A DNA stretch of 64,000 nucleotides from Arenicola marina (Eukaryota > Annelida > Polychaeta > Arenicolidae). Under the pieces are notes generated by a model. That model worked only from the letters and a program-made list of their open reading frames with translations. It made no database searches and had not been told where the DNA came from. Below are positions 1 through 9,099 of this stretch, piece by piece. Each line of letters starts with the position of its first letter. The first letter of the stretch is position 1. The stretch covers positions 3,863,961 through 3,927,960 of the forward strand of contig OZ025258.1 in assembly GCA_964019135.1 (NCBI GenBank). The letters are read 5' to 3'. The position numbers and the translations under genes are program-made.

Positions 1-971
1 GGGTCTGTGGGGGGAGTGTGAGAGAAGGTCAGGGACTGGGGGGTCTGTGGGGGGAGGGGAGAGAGGGTCAGTGACTGGCCATGAGGGTCTGACTGCCTCG
101 GACTCCGACGTGGGGACTGTGGGGGGGGGGGAAGAGGGAAGGTCAAGGACTGGGGGTCTGTGGGGGGAGGGTGAGAGAAGGTCAGTGCCTGGGGGTCTGT
201 GGGGGGAGGGTGAGAGAAGGTCAGTGACTGGGGGTCTGTGGGGGAGGGTGAGAGAGGGTCAGTAACTGGGGGGTCTGCGGGGGGAGGGTGAGAGAAGGTC
301 AGTAACTGGGGGGTCTGCGGGGGGAGGGTGAGAGAAGGTCAGTGACTGGGGGTCTGCGGGGGAGGGGAAGAGGTCAGGGACTGGAGGGTCTGCGGGGGAG
401 GGGGAGAGAAGGTCAGGACTGGGGGTCTGTGGGGGGAGGGAGAGAAGGTCAGGAACTGGGGGGTCTGTGGGGGGAGGGGGAAAGAAGGTCAGTGACTGGG
501 GGGTCTGTGGGGGGAGGGGAGAGAAGGTCAGTGACTGGGGGGTCTATGGGGGGAGGGGAGAGAAGGTCAGTGACTGGGGGGTCTGTGGGAGGAGGGGGAG
601 AGAAGGTCAGGGACTGGGGGGTCTGCGGGGGGAGGGGGAGAGAAAGTCAGTGACTGGGGGGTCTGTGGGGGGAGGCGGGGGAGAAGGTCAGTGACTGGGG
701 GTCTGTGGGGGGAGGGTGAGAGAAGGTCAGTGACTGGGGGGTCTGTGGGGGGAGGTGAGAGAAGGTCAGTGACTGGGGGTCTGTGGGGGGAGGCGGGGGA
801 GAAGGTCAGTGACTGGGGGGTCTGTGGGGGAGGGTGAGAGAAGGTCAGTGCCTGGGGGGTCTGTGGGGGGAGGGTGAGAGAAGGTCAGTGACTGGGGGTC
901 TGTGGGGGAGGGGAGAGAAGGTCAGTGACTGGGGGGCCTGGGGGGGAGGGGAGAGAAGGTCAGTGACTGGG
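1..971. repeat. G-rich ~39-bp minisatellite
   Basis: About 25 tandem units of roughly 38-40 bp, each holding GTCAGTGACTGG followed by a G-run, TCTGTGGGGGGAGGGG and AGAGAAG. The array runs into the assembly gap, so its true length is unknown. The plus strand has many closely spaced GGG to GGGGGG runs and is a strong G-quadruplex candidate. On the minus strand, the coding strand of the neighbouring rabaptin gene, each unit reads as a pyrimidine tract ending in CCCCCCACAG, which looks like a 3' splice site. It lies downstream of the last rabaptin exon seen here, presumably in the next intron. Open frames across it are repeat artefacts. Confidence 0.95.
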
Positions 972-1171
972 NNNNNNNNNNNNNNNNNNNNNNNNNNNNN
1001 NNNNNNNNNNNNNNNNNNNNNNNNNNNNNNNNNNNNNNNNNNNNNNNNNNNNNNNNNNNNNNNNNNNNNNNNNNNNNNNNNNNNNNNNNNNNNNNNNNNN
1101 NNNNNNNNNNNNNNNNNNNNNNNNNNNNNNNNNNNNNNNNNNNNNNNNNNNNNNNNNNNNNNNNNNNNNNN
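972..1171. other. Assembly gap of 200 N
   Basis: A run of exactly 200 undetermined bases, a common placeholder length. It begins inside the G-rich minisatellite, which probably stopped the assembly. Missing sequence may contain more repeat units or part of the intron after the exon at 1339-1497. Confidence 0.98.
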
Positions 1172-1338
1172 AGAATATATAGTACATGCAGTGGCGCCTC
1201 ACGGTGGCATAATTATTGAACTATACTCTGTGAATTCCTCTATGCGGCCCAGCCGGCGCACCCCCACCACACACAACCACTTACCCCCACCACAGACACA
1301 CCGACATCCCCCCCCCACCCCCCGCCCACCACACATAC

Positions 1339-1497
1339 CTGCGAGCTGGCGGGTCTGTTCTGACGTGAGCACGCTCTCCATCCTCGTCATGTCCATCATC
1401 ATGAGTCGCTGGGACTCGAGAAACTGGTCGTTAGCCATGTTCCAGGTCCGCTTCAGGTCGTTGTGCTCTCGGCGCTCCTGCTCCAGGATCTGCACCA
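1339..1497 (-). CDS. RABEP1: Rabaptin exon with the ANDQFLESQRL signature
   Basis: A 159-bp exon, acceptor tggcag|TG and donor CTCGCAG|gtatgt, phases 1 and 1. It encodes VQILEQERREHNDLKRTWNM and ANDQFLESQRLMMMDMTRM, then ESVLTSEQTRQLA. Human rabaptin-5 has LLEQERQQHNQLKHTW and ANDQFLESQRLLMRDMQRM here (from memory). It is the last coding exon visible; the next must lie in or beyond the gap and the array at 1-971. Repeats of ~45 bp adjoin its acceptor at 1512-1676. Confidence 0.95.
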
Positions 1498-4400
1498 CTG
1501 CCAGACGATATCAGCCAATCAGCACACGGGATACTACACAGCTTGGACGCGTCAGCCAACAATGCTTGGACGCGTCCGTCAATCAGAGGGCAGATACTAC
1601 ACAGTATGGATACATCAGCCAATCAGAGGGCAGATATTACACGGTATGGATACATCAGCCAATCAGAGGGCCGGATAAAACACAACCCCCCCTTACCTTC
1701 CAGGAGCTGGGCCCACAGTTTGTCACCCCCCCCGCACCCCTTACCTTCCAGAAGCTGGGCCCCATAGTTTGTCACACCCCCCCCCCATACCTTCCAGAAG
1801 CTGGGCCCACAGTTTGTCACCCCCCCCCTTACCTTCCAGGAGTTGAGCCCTCAGCTTGTCACACTCCTCCTGCAGCACGCCCTTCTGTGTGTTTAACACC
1901 GCCACGTACATCTCGAGGTCCGTGCGGGATGATTTCTCTGTCTCGAGACTTTGATTCAACTCTCGCACCTAACGAGACATAAAGATTCAAAAGTTCAAAG
2001 CACGGTCCAGACAGCCACCGCCGTTGCTAGGAGACGATCACGTGTATTTGCCATACACCCACGCCTTCGTGATCAGAGGGCAGCGAGTTGTACATATCAA
2101 CAATCCTGAGCACGCCACCACGTGTCGGCCATTGTGAAGGAGTGTATGTTACATTATTAGTCTTCTTAGGATCTAACGTTAGCAAATCACTTGTTATATG
2201 GTTTACTAACTCAGTACGTTATATCATTGTGAGTTGGAATTCTTGTTTCGCAGTGACATTAGCATAGAGGCGTACACATATCATAACGCGCCCTGGATAC
2301 TAATAGGTCATAACGGCCTGCAGCCCCGCACGGACACAGCAGGAGGGGTTTTTAACATTGAATAAGTCCACCCCCCCCCCCCTACCCCCCAAAAAAAAAT
2401 CGATGGTTAGCATATTATCACAGGAAGTGGCCTCTTACAGGATAACATATTTGACGTTCCGAGACCCCAAGGCATGTGTATGCCGTATTATAGGCGTTAC
2501 ATTACATAGGGAAGTACATGATGAGGTGAACGGAATATATACTGAGCAGAAGTGGTCGCGCCGAGCGACATCCAAGCGTAAAGCCGGAGACCTGACAGAC
2601 GCGCCATCAACACGTGGTCACCGAGCAGATGTAGCGCCATCAACACGTGGTCACCGAGCAGATGTAGACTGGTTATTAAACAATTACCAAACAAATACTA
2701 AGTATCACATCACTCAGTATCACACCACTCAGTATCACACCACTCAGTATCACATCACTCAGTATCACATCACTCAGTATCACATCACTCAGTATCACAT
2801 CACTCAGTATCACATCACTCAGTATCACATCACTCAGTATCACATCACTCAGTATCACATCACTCAGTATCACATCACTCAGTATCACATCACTCAGTAT
2901 CACATCACTCAGTATCACATCACTCAGTATCACGGTCTCATCCCACAATTCACTCACTGTTACACAATTACCAAACAAATTACTTATTACTTAAAGTTAT
3001 TGCACGATATGACCAATTGTGTCACTTATTATTACACTACTACGGTTCAAACCAATTATTTATTATTACAGTTACCAAACATTGCCTTTAACTACAAAAC
3101 CAGGACTGGATAACAAACATGATCAAGTACTTAGCACTAGATTTGTTAGGATGTGGTTAGTATGTTGCAGATTATATATAATAATAACAAGCTCCATTAC
3201 TGTTTCTATACAAAGCGCTTATCGTTCGAGAGGAGTCCAGATGAGGAACTGAAGGGAGCTTTACCTTCTCGTCCAGGTCGGCGGTGGTGTCGAGGAACGA
3301 GTTGTCTGTGGAGTATGTACCATCCTCTACCTGGTGAGTGCGGGGTGCGGGGTGCGGGCAAAACAGTGCGTGGATCAACAGAAATATACCACATACCGCT
3401 CGTCGGTCATACACCCCTCATGTAGGTCACTCAATAGGTCATACCCCCCTCATATAAGTCATACACCCCTCATGTAGGTCACTCAGTAGGTCATACGTTC
3501 CTCAGTAGGTCAAACAGCCAACGTGTAGGTCACTCAGTAGGTCAGGAAGGTCACACTTCTCCAAATAGTTTTATATACAGGCCCCAAATAGGCCATATCT
3601 ATAGCCTAACTAGCCGATGCCCCTTAAACAAGCTACATACATCGAAAAATAGGCCTCATACCCTCAAATATGCCTCTTGTCACGAATATATATAATTTCT
3701 TGTGCGGTGCACCAACAGATGAAATCAACAGCCAATTCCAAAAATTACTTTACAGTTAGCAGTTGCAATTAACGCATGCCGGATGTTAACCACCAAGTGT
3801 TGTTTCCGGGTGTGGCTACATGTATCTTCCGCCCAAATCACCAGTGTGTGATACAGTATGTCATACATTACTTCATACATGATTGAGCCATGATCACGTC
3901 ATATTAGAGAGGGTGATAGGTTATAATGAACAACAAATTAACATCAAAGGCTTTTGACAAGAGTGCAGGTTAGCGGATATCACACCCCCTCCCACACACA
4001 TCCCCCCAGCCCCCCCCCCCTCGCTCACACACCCATACCCCCAGCCTTCCCCTCACTCACACACCCATCTTCCCAGCCCCCCCCCCCCCTCACACAGCCC
4101 CTCACCCCCCTTGCCGGAGCGCATCAGTACGATGGTGTCGTTGGCGTGTCTCAGCCGGTCTTTCAGGCCGCTGATCTCCTGCCCCCCCGCCCAGCCCTCA
4201 CCCCCCCAGACCCCCCCCCCCCTCACCCACCTTGCCGGAGCGCATCAGTACGATGGTGTCGTTAGCGTGTCTCAGCCGGTCCTTCAGGCCGCTGATCTAT
4301 CTCCTGCCCCCCCCCCCCAGCCCTCCCCCCCTCACCCCCCCTCACCCACCTTGCCGGAGCGCATCAGTACGATGGTGTCGTTGGCGTGTCTCAGCCGGTC

Positions 4401-7400
4401 CTTCAGGCCGCTGATCTCCTGTTCCAGCGGCATCACGACTGACCGCAGGATCTCCGCGTCCTCCTGGGCCTAGGGGGGGGGGGCGACGGAAAGACAGGGT
4501 ACAGTCACTGTTAACGCCACGGGGGAGGGGGAGGGGTACTGTTACCCCACGTTACCCCATGTTAGGTCCACGTCCGCCAAACCTTTTTTTTGGGGGAGGA
4601 GGTTACAGTCGACACAAATAACATTACCATTACATCGTCCTGTGGGGTTGGAGGAGGGCACGCTACTTTCTCCTTAAACATCATTATCGCAACAGGGGGA
4701 GGGGGGGGGACGCTGAGAAACACCCTAGTCAATTTTAACAATAACACCGCCTACACGTGGTGCAGGGGTGGAGGGGAACGGTAGGGTGTCCCGCACCCAC
4801 CACCCCTACTAGGGGGGGGGTCCCACATGCACCACCCCCCCGACCGAGGGGGAGGGCGCTACACCCACCAACCCCCAACCGAGGGGGGGGGGGGTCCCAC
4901 ACCCACCTTCCTCATGCTGTCCTCCAGAGTCTCCTGCTCTGTCTGGCTCTGGCCGCTGAGTCCCACTCCGGCCGCTCCCACCTTCTTCTGGAGCTGCTTA
5001 GCGACGGAGGCCAGGAACCCCTCCCTGGAGACAGACAGACAGCCAGGCCAGCACGTCACAATGGTGCCATAGACAGCGGCTCACACAGCCATTGTGATCA
5101 CACAGCATTATGATGGATATTGTGGACACATTATCTCAATGTGTGATTGCTTCTCTGTACGAAATAGATATGTTATCACATTTAAAACTGCAAAACACGG
5201 CACCGATGGGAGATGTTTGATGACGTAGTACACAAGAAAGCCGCACTTTCCCACTCGAGATGCATCAGTAGGCCACAACACGTGCAAACGTGATTGTCCA
5301 TTACAAGATTGATTGGTTATTAATAATAAAGTAACGCAGTACCTGGGTTGGATACAATATTGTTTGGGTTCATACTTTACCGGTGCTGTAGATATAAGTT
5401 AATTAAAAAAAGGTCTCCTTAATGTTACTTGGGTGGTCACCTTTCTTGGCTGAGTTTGCTGCGGGTTTCCTGGAGTTCCTTCTCCAGATGTCCCTGCTGC
5501 TGACTCCACAACGTCTTCTCCTCCTCCAGGCGAGCGGCAGCCGTGTGCTGGGTCTGGGCCACGGCCTCTGTCGGACAGGGAACCAGGCAGTTATAGGGGG
5601 GTGAACTCTGCCAGGCAGGGAACCAGGCAGTTATGGGGGGGGTGAGTTCTGTCAGACAGGGAGTCGGGCAGTTATAGGGGGCGAGCTCTGTCAGACAGGA
5701 AACCAGGCAGTTATAGGGGGCGAGCTCTGCCAGGCAGGAAACCAGACAGTTATAGGGGGGCGAGCTCTGTCAGACAGGAAACCAGGCAGTTATAGGGGGC
5801 GAGCTCTGTCAGACAGGGGACCAGGCAGTTATAGGGGGGCGAGCTCTGTCAGACAGGGAACCAGGCAGTTATAGGGGGGCGAGCTCTGCCAGGCAGGGAA
5901 CCAGGCAGTTATAGGGGGGCGAGCTCTGTCAGACAGGGAACCAGGCAGTTATAGGGGGGCGAGCTCTGTCAGACAGGGGACCAGGCAGTTCTAGGGGGGT
6001 GAACTGTGCCAGACAGGGAACCAGGCAGATATAGAGGGGTGAGCTCTCTCAGACAGAGAACCAGGCAGTTACAGGGGGTGAGCTCTCCCAAGACAGGAAA
6101 CCAGGCAGCTATAGGGGGGCGAGCTCTGTTATACAGGGAACCAGGCAGATATAGGGGGGGGGGTGAACTCTGTCAAAAAGGGAACCAGGCAGTTATAAGG
6201 GGTTGAGCTCTGTCAGACAGGGTACCAGGCAGTTACAGGGGGGCGGGGTCTGTCAGGCAGCGAACCAGGCAGTTATAGGGGGGTGAGCTTTGTCAGCTAG
6301 GGAACCAGGCAGTTATAGGGAGGTGGGAAGCTCTGTCAGACAGGGAACAAGGCAGTTATCGGGGGGCGTGCTCTCACAGAAAGGAAACCAGGCAGTTATA
6401 GTGGGAAGAGCTCTCTCAGACAGGGAACCAGGCAGTTATAGGGGGGCTGAACTCTGTCAGACAGGGAACCAGGCAGGCATAGGGGGGCGAGCTCTCTCAG
6501 ACAGGGAACCAGGCAGTTATAGGGGAAGAGCTCTCTCAGACAGGGAACCAGGCAGTTAGGTAACCAGTTATTTACAGGAGGGCAAGATCTGTCAGACAGA
6601 CAGCCACAGGGTCGGGGAGGGCTCCGTCAAGCAGGGAACCAGGCAGTTATAGGGGGGCGAGCTCTCTCAGACAGGGAACCAGGCAGTTATAGGGGGGCGT
6701 GCTCTCTCAGAAAGGAAACCAGGCAGTTGTAGGGGGGCAGGCACTGTCAGACAGGAAACCAGGCAGTTATAGGGGGCGTGCTCTCTCAGAAAGAAAACCA
6801 GGCAGTTGTAGGGGGGCAGGCACTGTCAGACAGGGAACCAGGCAGTTATAGGGGGGTGAGCTCTGCCAGGCAGGGAACCAGGCAGTTATAGGGGGAAGCC
6901 TATATCAGACAGGGAATGAAGCAGTTATAGGGAGGCTGAACTGTCAGACAGGGAACCAGGCAGGCATAGGGGGGCGAGCTCTCTCAGACAAGGAACCAGG
7001 CAGGTATAGGGGAAGAGCTCTCTCAGAAAGGGAACCAGGCAGTTAGGTAACCAGTTACTTACAGGAGGGCAAGATCTGTCAGACAGACAGCCACAGGGTC
7101 GGGCAGGGCTCCGTCAAGCAGGGAACCAGGCAGTTCTAGGGGGGCGAGCTCTCTCAGACAGGGAACCAGGCAGTTATAGGGGGGCGTGCTCTCTCAGAAA
7201 GGAAACCAGGCAGTTGTAGGGGGGCAGGCACTGTCAGACAGGGAACCAGGCAGTTATAGGGGGGTGAGCTCTGCCAGGCAGGGAACCAACCAGTTATAGG
7301 GGGAAGCCTATATTAGACAGGGAATGAAGCAGTTATAGGGGGGGCGGGGTGCATCTGTCAGACAGGGGACCACTCTGTTATAAAGGGATTGGATTCTAAA

Positions 7401-8011
7401 TAATGTTACATGCACCAGGATTGGTAGACACCCTCACCCTGCATGATGTGATGTAGAGATGCTGACTCCTCCTGGAACGTCCTCCTCAACTGCTCCACCT
7501 CGTCCTCCTTGGAGGCCTCAGAGATGGCGGCCACCGTCTTGATGTCATCCACCTCCTGCTGCAGTCGCTTCAGCGCAGCCTTGTCTGCCTCATTCTGACT
7601 CTGGCACTCTGCCAACAACTGGCGAGTCTGCTGCAGCTCCTCTGAACATACACATCATGCCATGTTTATAGCAATAACCCTGGATCCAGTCTCACAAATC
7701 TTAAAGGGTCAGTATTTTACCATCGGAGACTCTTTACAAGGTAAATAGGTGGAAACATGATATTTAGATGTGTTAGAAAAGTATAATATGTTATTTTACA
7801 TGTGTTAAAACTTTAAATTATCTATACAGACAAATGTAGCAGTCCTTCAGGTGACCAGGTATATGTAAAGGTATTCGCCATACATACCTTCTTTCAGTTT
7901 AAACATTTCCATAAATTTGGCTCTCTTTTGACTGAATTCTATCTCCATTGTTTTGTTGCACTGTTCCATCCTGTGGATCTGACTCTGTAGATTGTTCACC
8001 TGGGTCTCCAT
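1339..8011 (-). CDS. RABEP1: Rabaptin-5 orthologue, N-terminal part (8 exons, partial gene)
   Basis: Rabaptin-5 is a long coiled-coil effector of Rab5 (and Rab4) that works with Rabex-5 on early endosomes in membrane fusion and recycling. Eight minus-strand exons splice in frame: 8011-7888, 7641-7438, 5567-5441, 5024-4907, 4469-4350, 3330-3265, 1968-1833 and 1497-1339. All have GT donors and AG acceptors and the codon phases agree throughout. They give about 351 residues, nearly all heptad-rich coiled coil. Compared from memory with human rabaptin-5 (862 aa), matching blocks come in the same order: EFSQKRAKF, LRSVVMP, RTDLEMYVAVLNTQK and ANDQFLESQRL. The C-terminal half, including the Rab5-binding part, lies left of the window. 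Several splice borders are embedded in tandem repeats. RABEP1 is more likely than RABEP2 from these blocks, but an invertebrate may have only one rabaptin. Confidence 0.9.
1512..1676. repeat. ~45-bp repeats beside a rabaptin acceptor
   Basis: Three to four imperfect units carry GGATACATCAGCCAATCAGAGGGCAGATA-type sequence (unit split here: GGATACATCAGCC, AATCAGAGGGCAG). The closest copy comes within about 15 bases of the acceptor of the exon ending at 1497. On the minus strand the shared core is CTGATTGGCTGAT, so the repeats copy the region where the branch point would lie. Confidence 0.8.
1690..1832 (-). repeat. Three extra copies of a rabaptin exon end plus 5' splice site
   Basis: Units of 42, 46 and 48 bp repeat the coding-strand text GACAAACTGTGGGCCCAGCT followed by TCTGGAAG|gta and a G-run. 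Candidate donors have their GT at 1832-1831 (native), 1790-1789, 1744-1743 and 1696-1695. The second donor is 42 bases from the first and stays in frame without a stop, adding 14 residues. The third and fourth are out of phase. Confidence 0.9.
1833..1968 (-). CDS. RABEP1: Rabaptin exon with quadruplicated 3' end and donor
   Basis: A 136-bp exon, acceptor gttag|GTG and donor TGGAAG|gtaagg, phases 0 and 1. It encodes VRELNQSLETEKSSRTDLEM, then YVAVLNTQKGVLQEECDKLR and AQLLE. It is nearly identical to the human block RTDLEMYVAVLNTQKSVLQE (from memory), making it one of the best anchors for the gene call. Its last ~30 bp and the donor are repeated three times downstream (1693-1828). Confidence 0.95.
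1969..3264. other. Rabaptin intron
   Basis: No exon seen. It contains a 33-bp direct duplication near 2604-2668 (ATCAACACGTGGTCACCGAG in both) and the 15-bp array listed separately. The rest is unremarkable AT-rich sequence with short C-runs at 2371-2398. Confidence 0.7.
2699..2935. repeat. 15-bp tandem repeat
   Basis: About 15-16 nearly perfect units of AGTATCACATCACTC, two of them with the variant CACACC. Because 15 is a multiple of three, all frames stay open across it. It lies inside a rabaptin intron. Confidence 0.97.
3265..3330 (-). CDS. RABEP1: Small in-frame rabaptin exon (22 codons), possibly lineage-specific
   Basis: A 66-bp exon with clean acceptor (tcaccag|GTA) and donor (GAGAAG|gtaaag), phase 0 on both sides, encoding VEDGTYSTDNSFLDTTADL and DEK. 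Being symmetric, it can be included or skipped without a frame change. I recall no counterpart in human rabaptin-5, where the flanking coiled-coil blocks are nearly contiguous. It is acidic and Ser/Thr-rich, and would form a flexible hinge in the coiled coil. Three short GTGCGGG repeats sit just before the acceptor. Confidence 0.72.
3331..4080. other. Rabaptin intron with short degenerate repeats
   Basis: From 3408 to about 3550 there are imperfect repeats built on GTCATACACCCCTCATGTAG and GTCACTCAGTAGGTCA. The remainder to 4080 shows no exon. C-rich simple sequence begins near 3983. Confidence 0.65.
4081..4349 (-). repeat. Two extra copies of a rabaptin exon end plus donor
   Basis: The last ~70 bp of the exon at 4350-4469 and its flank recur at spacings of 119 and 121 bp. 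On the coding strand each copy reads GATCAGCGGCCTGAA through CTGATGCGCTCCGGCAAG. The copy ending near 4231 keeps an intact AAG|gtgggt donor. In the outer copy, near 4111, the donor is changed to AAGGGGGGTGAGG. The copies are preceded by G-runs on the coding strand and lack a pyrimidine tract, so they are unlikely to be separate exons. Read-through from the native exon meets a TGA within about 20 bases. Confidence 0.9.
4350..4469 (-). CDS. RABEP1: Rabaptin coiled-coil exon with triplicated 3' end
   Basis: A 120-bp, 40-codon exon, phases 0 and 0, acceptor cctag|GCC and donor GGCAAG|gtgggt. It encodes AQEDAEILRSVVMPLEQEI and GLKDRLRHANDTIVLMRSGK, close to the human block AQEDAEKLRSVVMPMEKEI (from memory). 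The last ~70 bp plus the donor occur twice more downstream, at about 4229-4306 and 4108-4180. The upstream sequence before the acceptor is C-rich on the coding strand, as expected. Confidence 0.92.
4470..4906. other. Rabaptin intron with degenerate donor-flank repeats
   Basis: No exon seen. From about 4790 to 4906 the intronic sequence following the donor (coding strand GTGGGTGTGGGACC plus a C-run) recurs three to four times in degenerate ~45-50 bp units. Unlike the neighbouring cases, no exon bases are copied. Purine/pyrimidine-biased simple sequence occurs near 4693-4712. Confidence 0.65.
4907..5024 (-). CDS. RABEP1: Rabaptin linker/coiled-coil exon
   Basis: A 118-bp exon, acceptor ctccag|G and donor AGGAAG|gtgggt, phases 2 and 0. 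It encodes EGFLASVAKQLQKKVGAAG and then a Gly/Ser/Gln-rich stretch ending in QETLEDSMRK, matching the end of human ENLENEMKK just before AQEDAE (from memory). The Gly-rich middle breaks the coiled coil and seems longer than the vertebrate equivalent. Degenerate copies of the intronic donor flank follow at 4790-4906. Confidence 0.85.
5025..5440. other. Rabaptin intron, no other feature seen
   Basis: Ordinary mixed sequence between the exons at 5024 and 5441. I see no repeat or further coding block. Confidence 0.6.
5441..5567 (-). CDS. RABEP1: Rabaptin coiled-coil exon whose acceptor seeded a minisatellite
   Basis: A 127-bp exon, acceptor cgacag|AG and donor GAAAG|gtgacc, phases 1 and 2. It encodes AVAQTQHTAAARLEEEK and LWSQQQGHLEKELQETR, corresponding to the human RLEQERTQWAQY region (from memory). 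The polypyrimidine tract and AG just upstream are repeated about 43 times in the adjoining intron, so the splicing machinery faces a long ladder of similar AGs, of which this is the most exon-proximal. Confidence 0.88.
5568..7372 (-). repeat. ~42-bp minisatellite copying a 3' splice site about 43 times
   Basis: Plus-strand units of about 39-43 bp read GAGCTCTGTCAGACAGGGAA, CCAGGCAGTTATAGGGGGGC. On the coding strand each is CCCTATAACTGCC, TGGTTCCCTGTCTGACAG|AG, which is nearly the native acceptor region of the exon at 5441-5567 (CTGGTTCCCTGTCCGACAG|AG). The array starts exactly at that acceptor and fills most of the intron. A block containing GTTAGGTAACCAG occurs at 6555 and 7042, a higher-order duplication of 487 bp. 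Units vary in the AG-proximal bases and G-run length. Confidence 0.95.
7438..7641 (-). CDS. RABEP1: Rabaptin coiled-coil exon (68 codons)
   Basis: A 204-bp exon with acceptor ttcag|AG and donor CAGG|gtgagg, phases 1 and 1. It encodes ELQQTRQLLAECQSQ, then a block ending in SASLHHIMQ. The segment DDIKTVAAISEASKEDE aligns with human MENIKAIATVSENTKQE (from memory), which fixes its position in the protein. It contains continuous heptads with no proline. The large acceptor-derived minisatellite starts just past its donor. Confidence 0.9.
7642..7887. other. Short rabaptin intron
   Basis: AT-rich intron between the exons at 7641 and 7888 with no visible repeat. Confidence 0.6.
7888..8011 (-). CDS. 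RABEP1: Rabaptin exon with conserved N-terminal block; probable start codon
   Basis: The ATG at 8011-8009 sits in a strong Kozak context (GGCACCATGG) and opens METQVNNLQSQIHRMEQ, leading to EFSQKRAKFMEMFKLKE. This matches the first coiled coil of rabaptin-5 (human EFNQKRAKFKELY, from memory). The donor is GAAAGAAG|gtatg and the exon ends in phase 1. A TAG|GTGGC at 8026 may be an acceptor, so the exon may extend to 8025 with 5' UTR. The frame stays open upstream to 8059, so translation could also start in an earlier exon. I chose the internal ATG for its Kozak context and its distance from the conserved block, which is similar to that in vertebrates. Confidence 0.82.
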
Positions 8012-8027
8012 GGTGCCTGTGCCACCT

Positions 8028-9090
8028 ACAGTATAGTCAGGAATTAAAGCGGTTGTCAAATCTAATCTAATCTAAATTGCGATCTGCATCAAAAGTTTAC
8101 ATCTTAAAATTAAATTGTGAAGTGTTTAGGCTGATTGGTAAGGGAACAAAATTAAGGCAACCCGCTCTCATCAATGTCAAGCAGCATGCCATTTTTCAGG
8201 AGTAAGTGACATATATTGTGACCTCTCATGTGGCTCTGCGTTGCTTTATAATTGGAAGTTATCTCGCGGAAGGAACTCTTAACAGTAGCATTTAGGGGAA
8301 TCGTGTAAAATGATATATAGCCACACTTTGCTGATGAATTGCTGCAGTTCCAAGCAGAGCAGCAAACCATGATCTTAGTGTTTCATTGGAAAAATAACAT
8401 ATAAACATGCTGATATAATTGGAGTTTTGCTTCCTGATTGGCCAATGTGGACAAACCTCCAAAAGTGGCTGCCGCCTAGTTAATCTGTGAAATCTTGGCT
8501 GGTGGTCAATTCCAAATTTTATTGTGGGCTACAGACCGGATAGACAATTCTGTAATTTGGAGGATAGACACTTGGGTATCATATGAATTGGTAAAGCAGC
8601 ATTAGAGGCCAGGCTGGCAGCTCTCTTTAATTAAAGTACTGGGTAGATGCTAGTCCTGTGAGCAAGCTGTTGTAGCTTCTGAGACTGGACCTATATATTG
8701 GAGCTGACTGTGTTGCACCTATGAAACTATGTAGATACCTGCAGGTATTGATGATTCAAATAGCCATTATCCCTACATTACAGAGGAATATTTATAATCA
8801 GATATCATGTGAGATGCATGTATATATCTATTCATTGCATAAATATAAATATGCTGAATAGAAGTTTATTATATTTACTTTATAGTTTTTGTGAGAGGAA
8901 TAATAATTATTTTCGGAAATATGTTTTAAGTTAGTTTACCTTCTCGTATTGTTAAGAATTAGGATTATTTATATGAGGTGTACAATCACTGATATTAGCA
9001 TAATTACGGGTCTGATTACTATAATTGTAAGCTGAATTGGCCAGGCTAAACTGTGCAAAGAGCTAAAAGACATTCTGCAATAATGAGATT
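8028..9090. other. Upstream intron or flank of rabaptin, no feature seen
   Basis: AT-rich sequence with short open frames only. A small GATTA repeat at about 8060-8078 gives several tandem AGs just upstream of the exon at 8025. I see no exon or repeat array elsewhere in the stretch. Confidence 0.5.
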
Positions 9091-9099
9091 GGATGAAAT

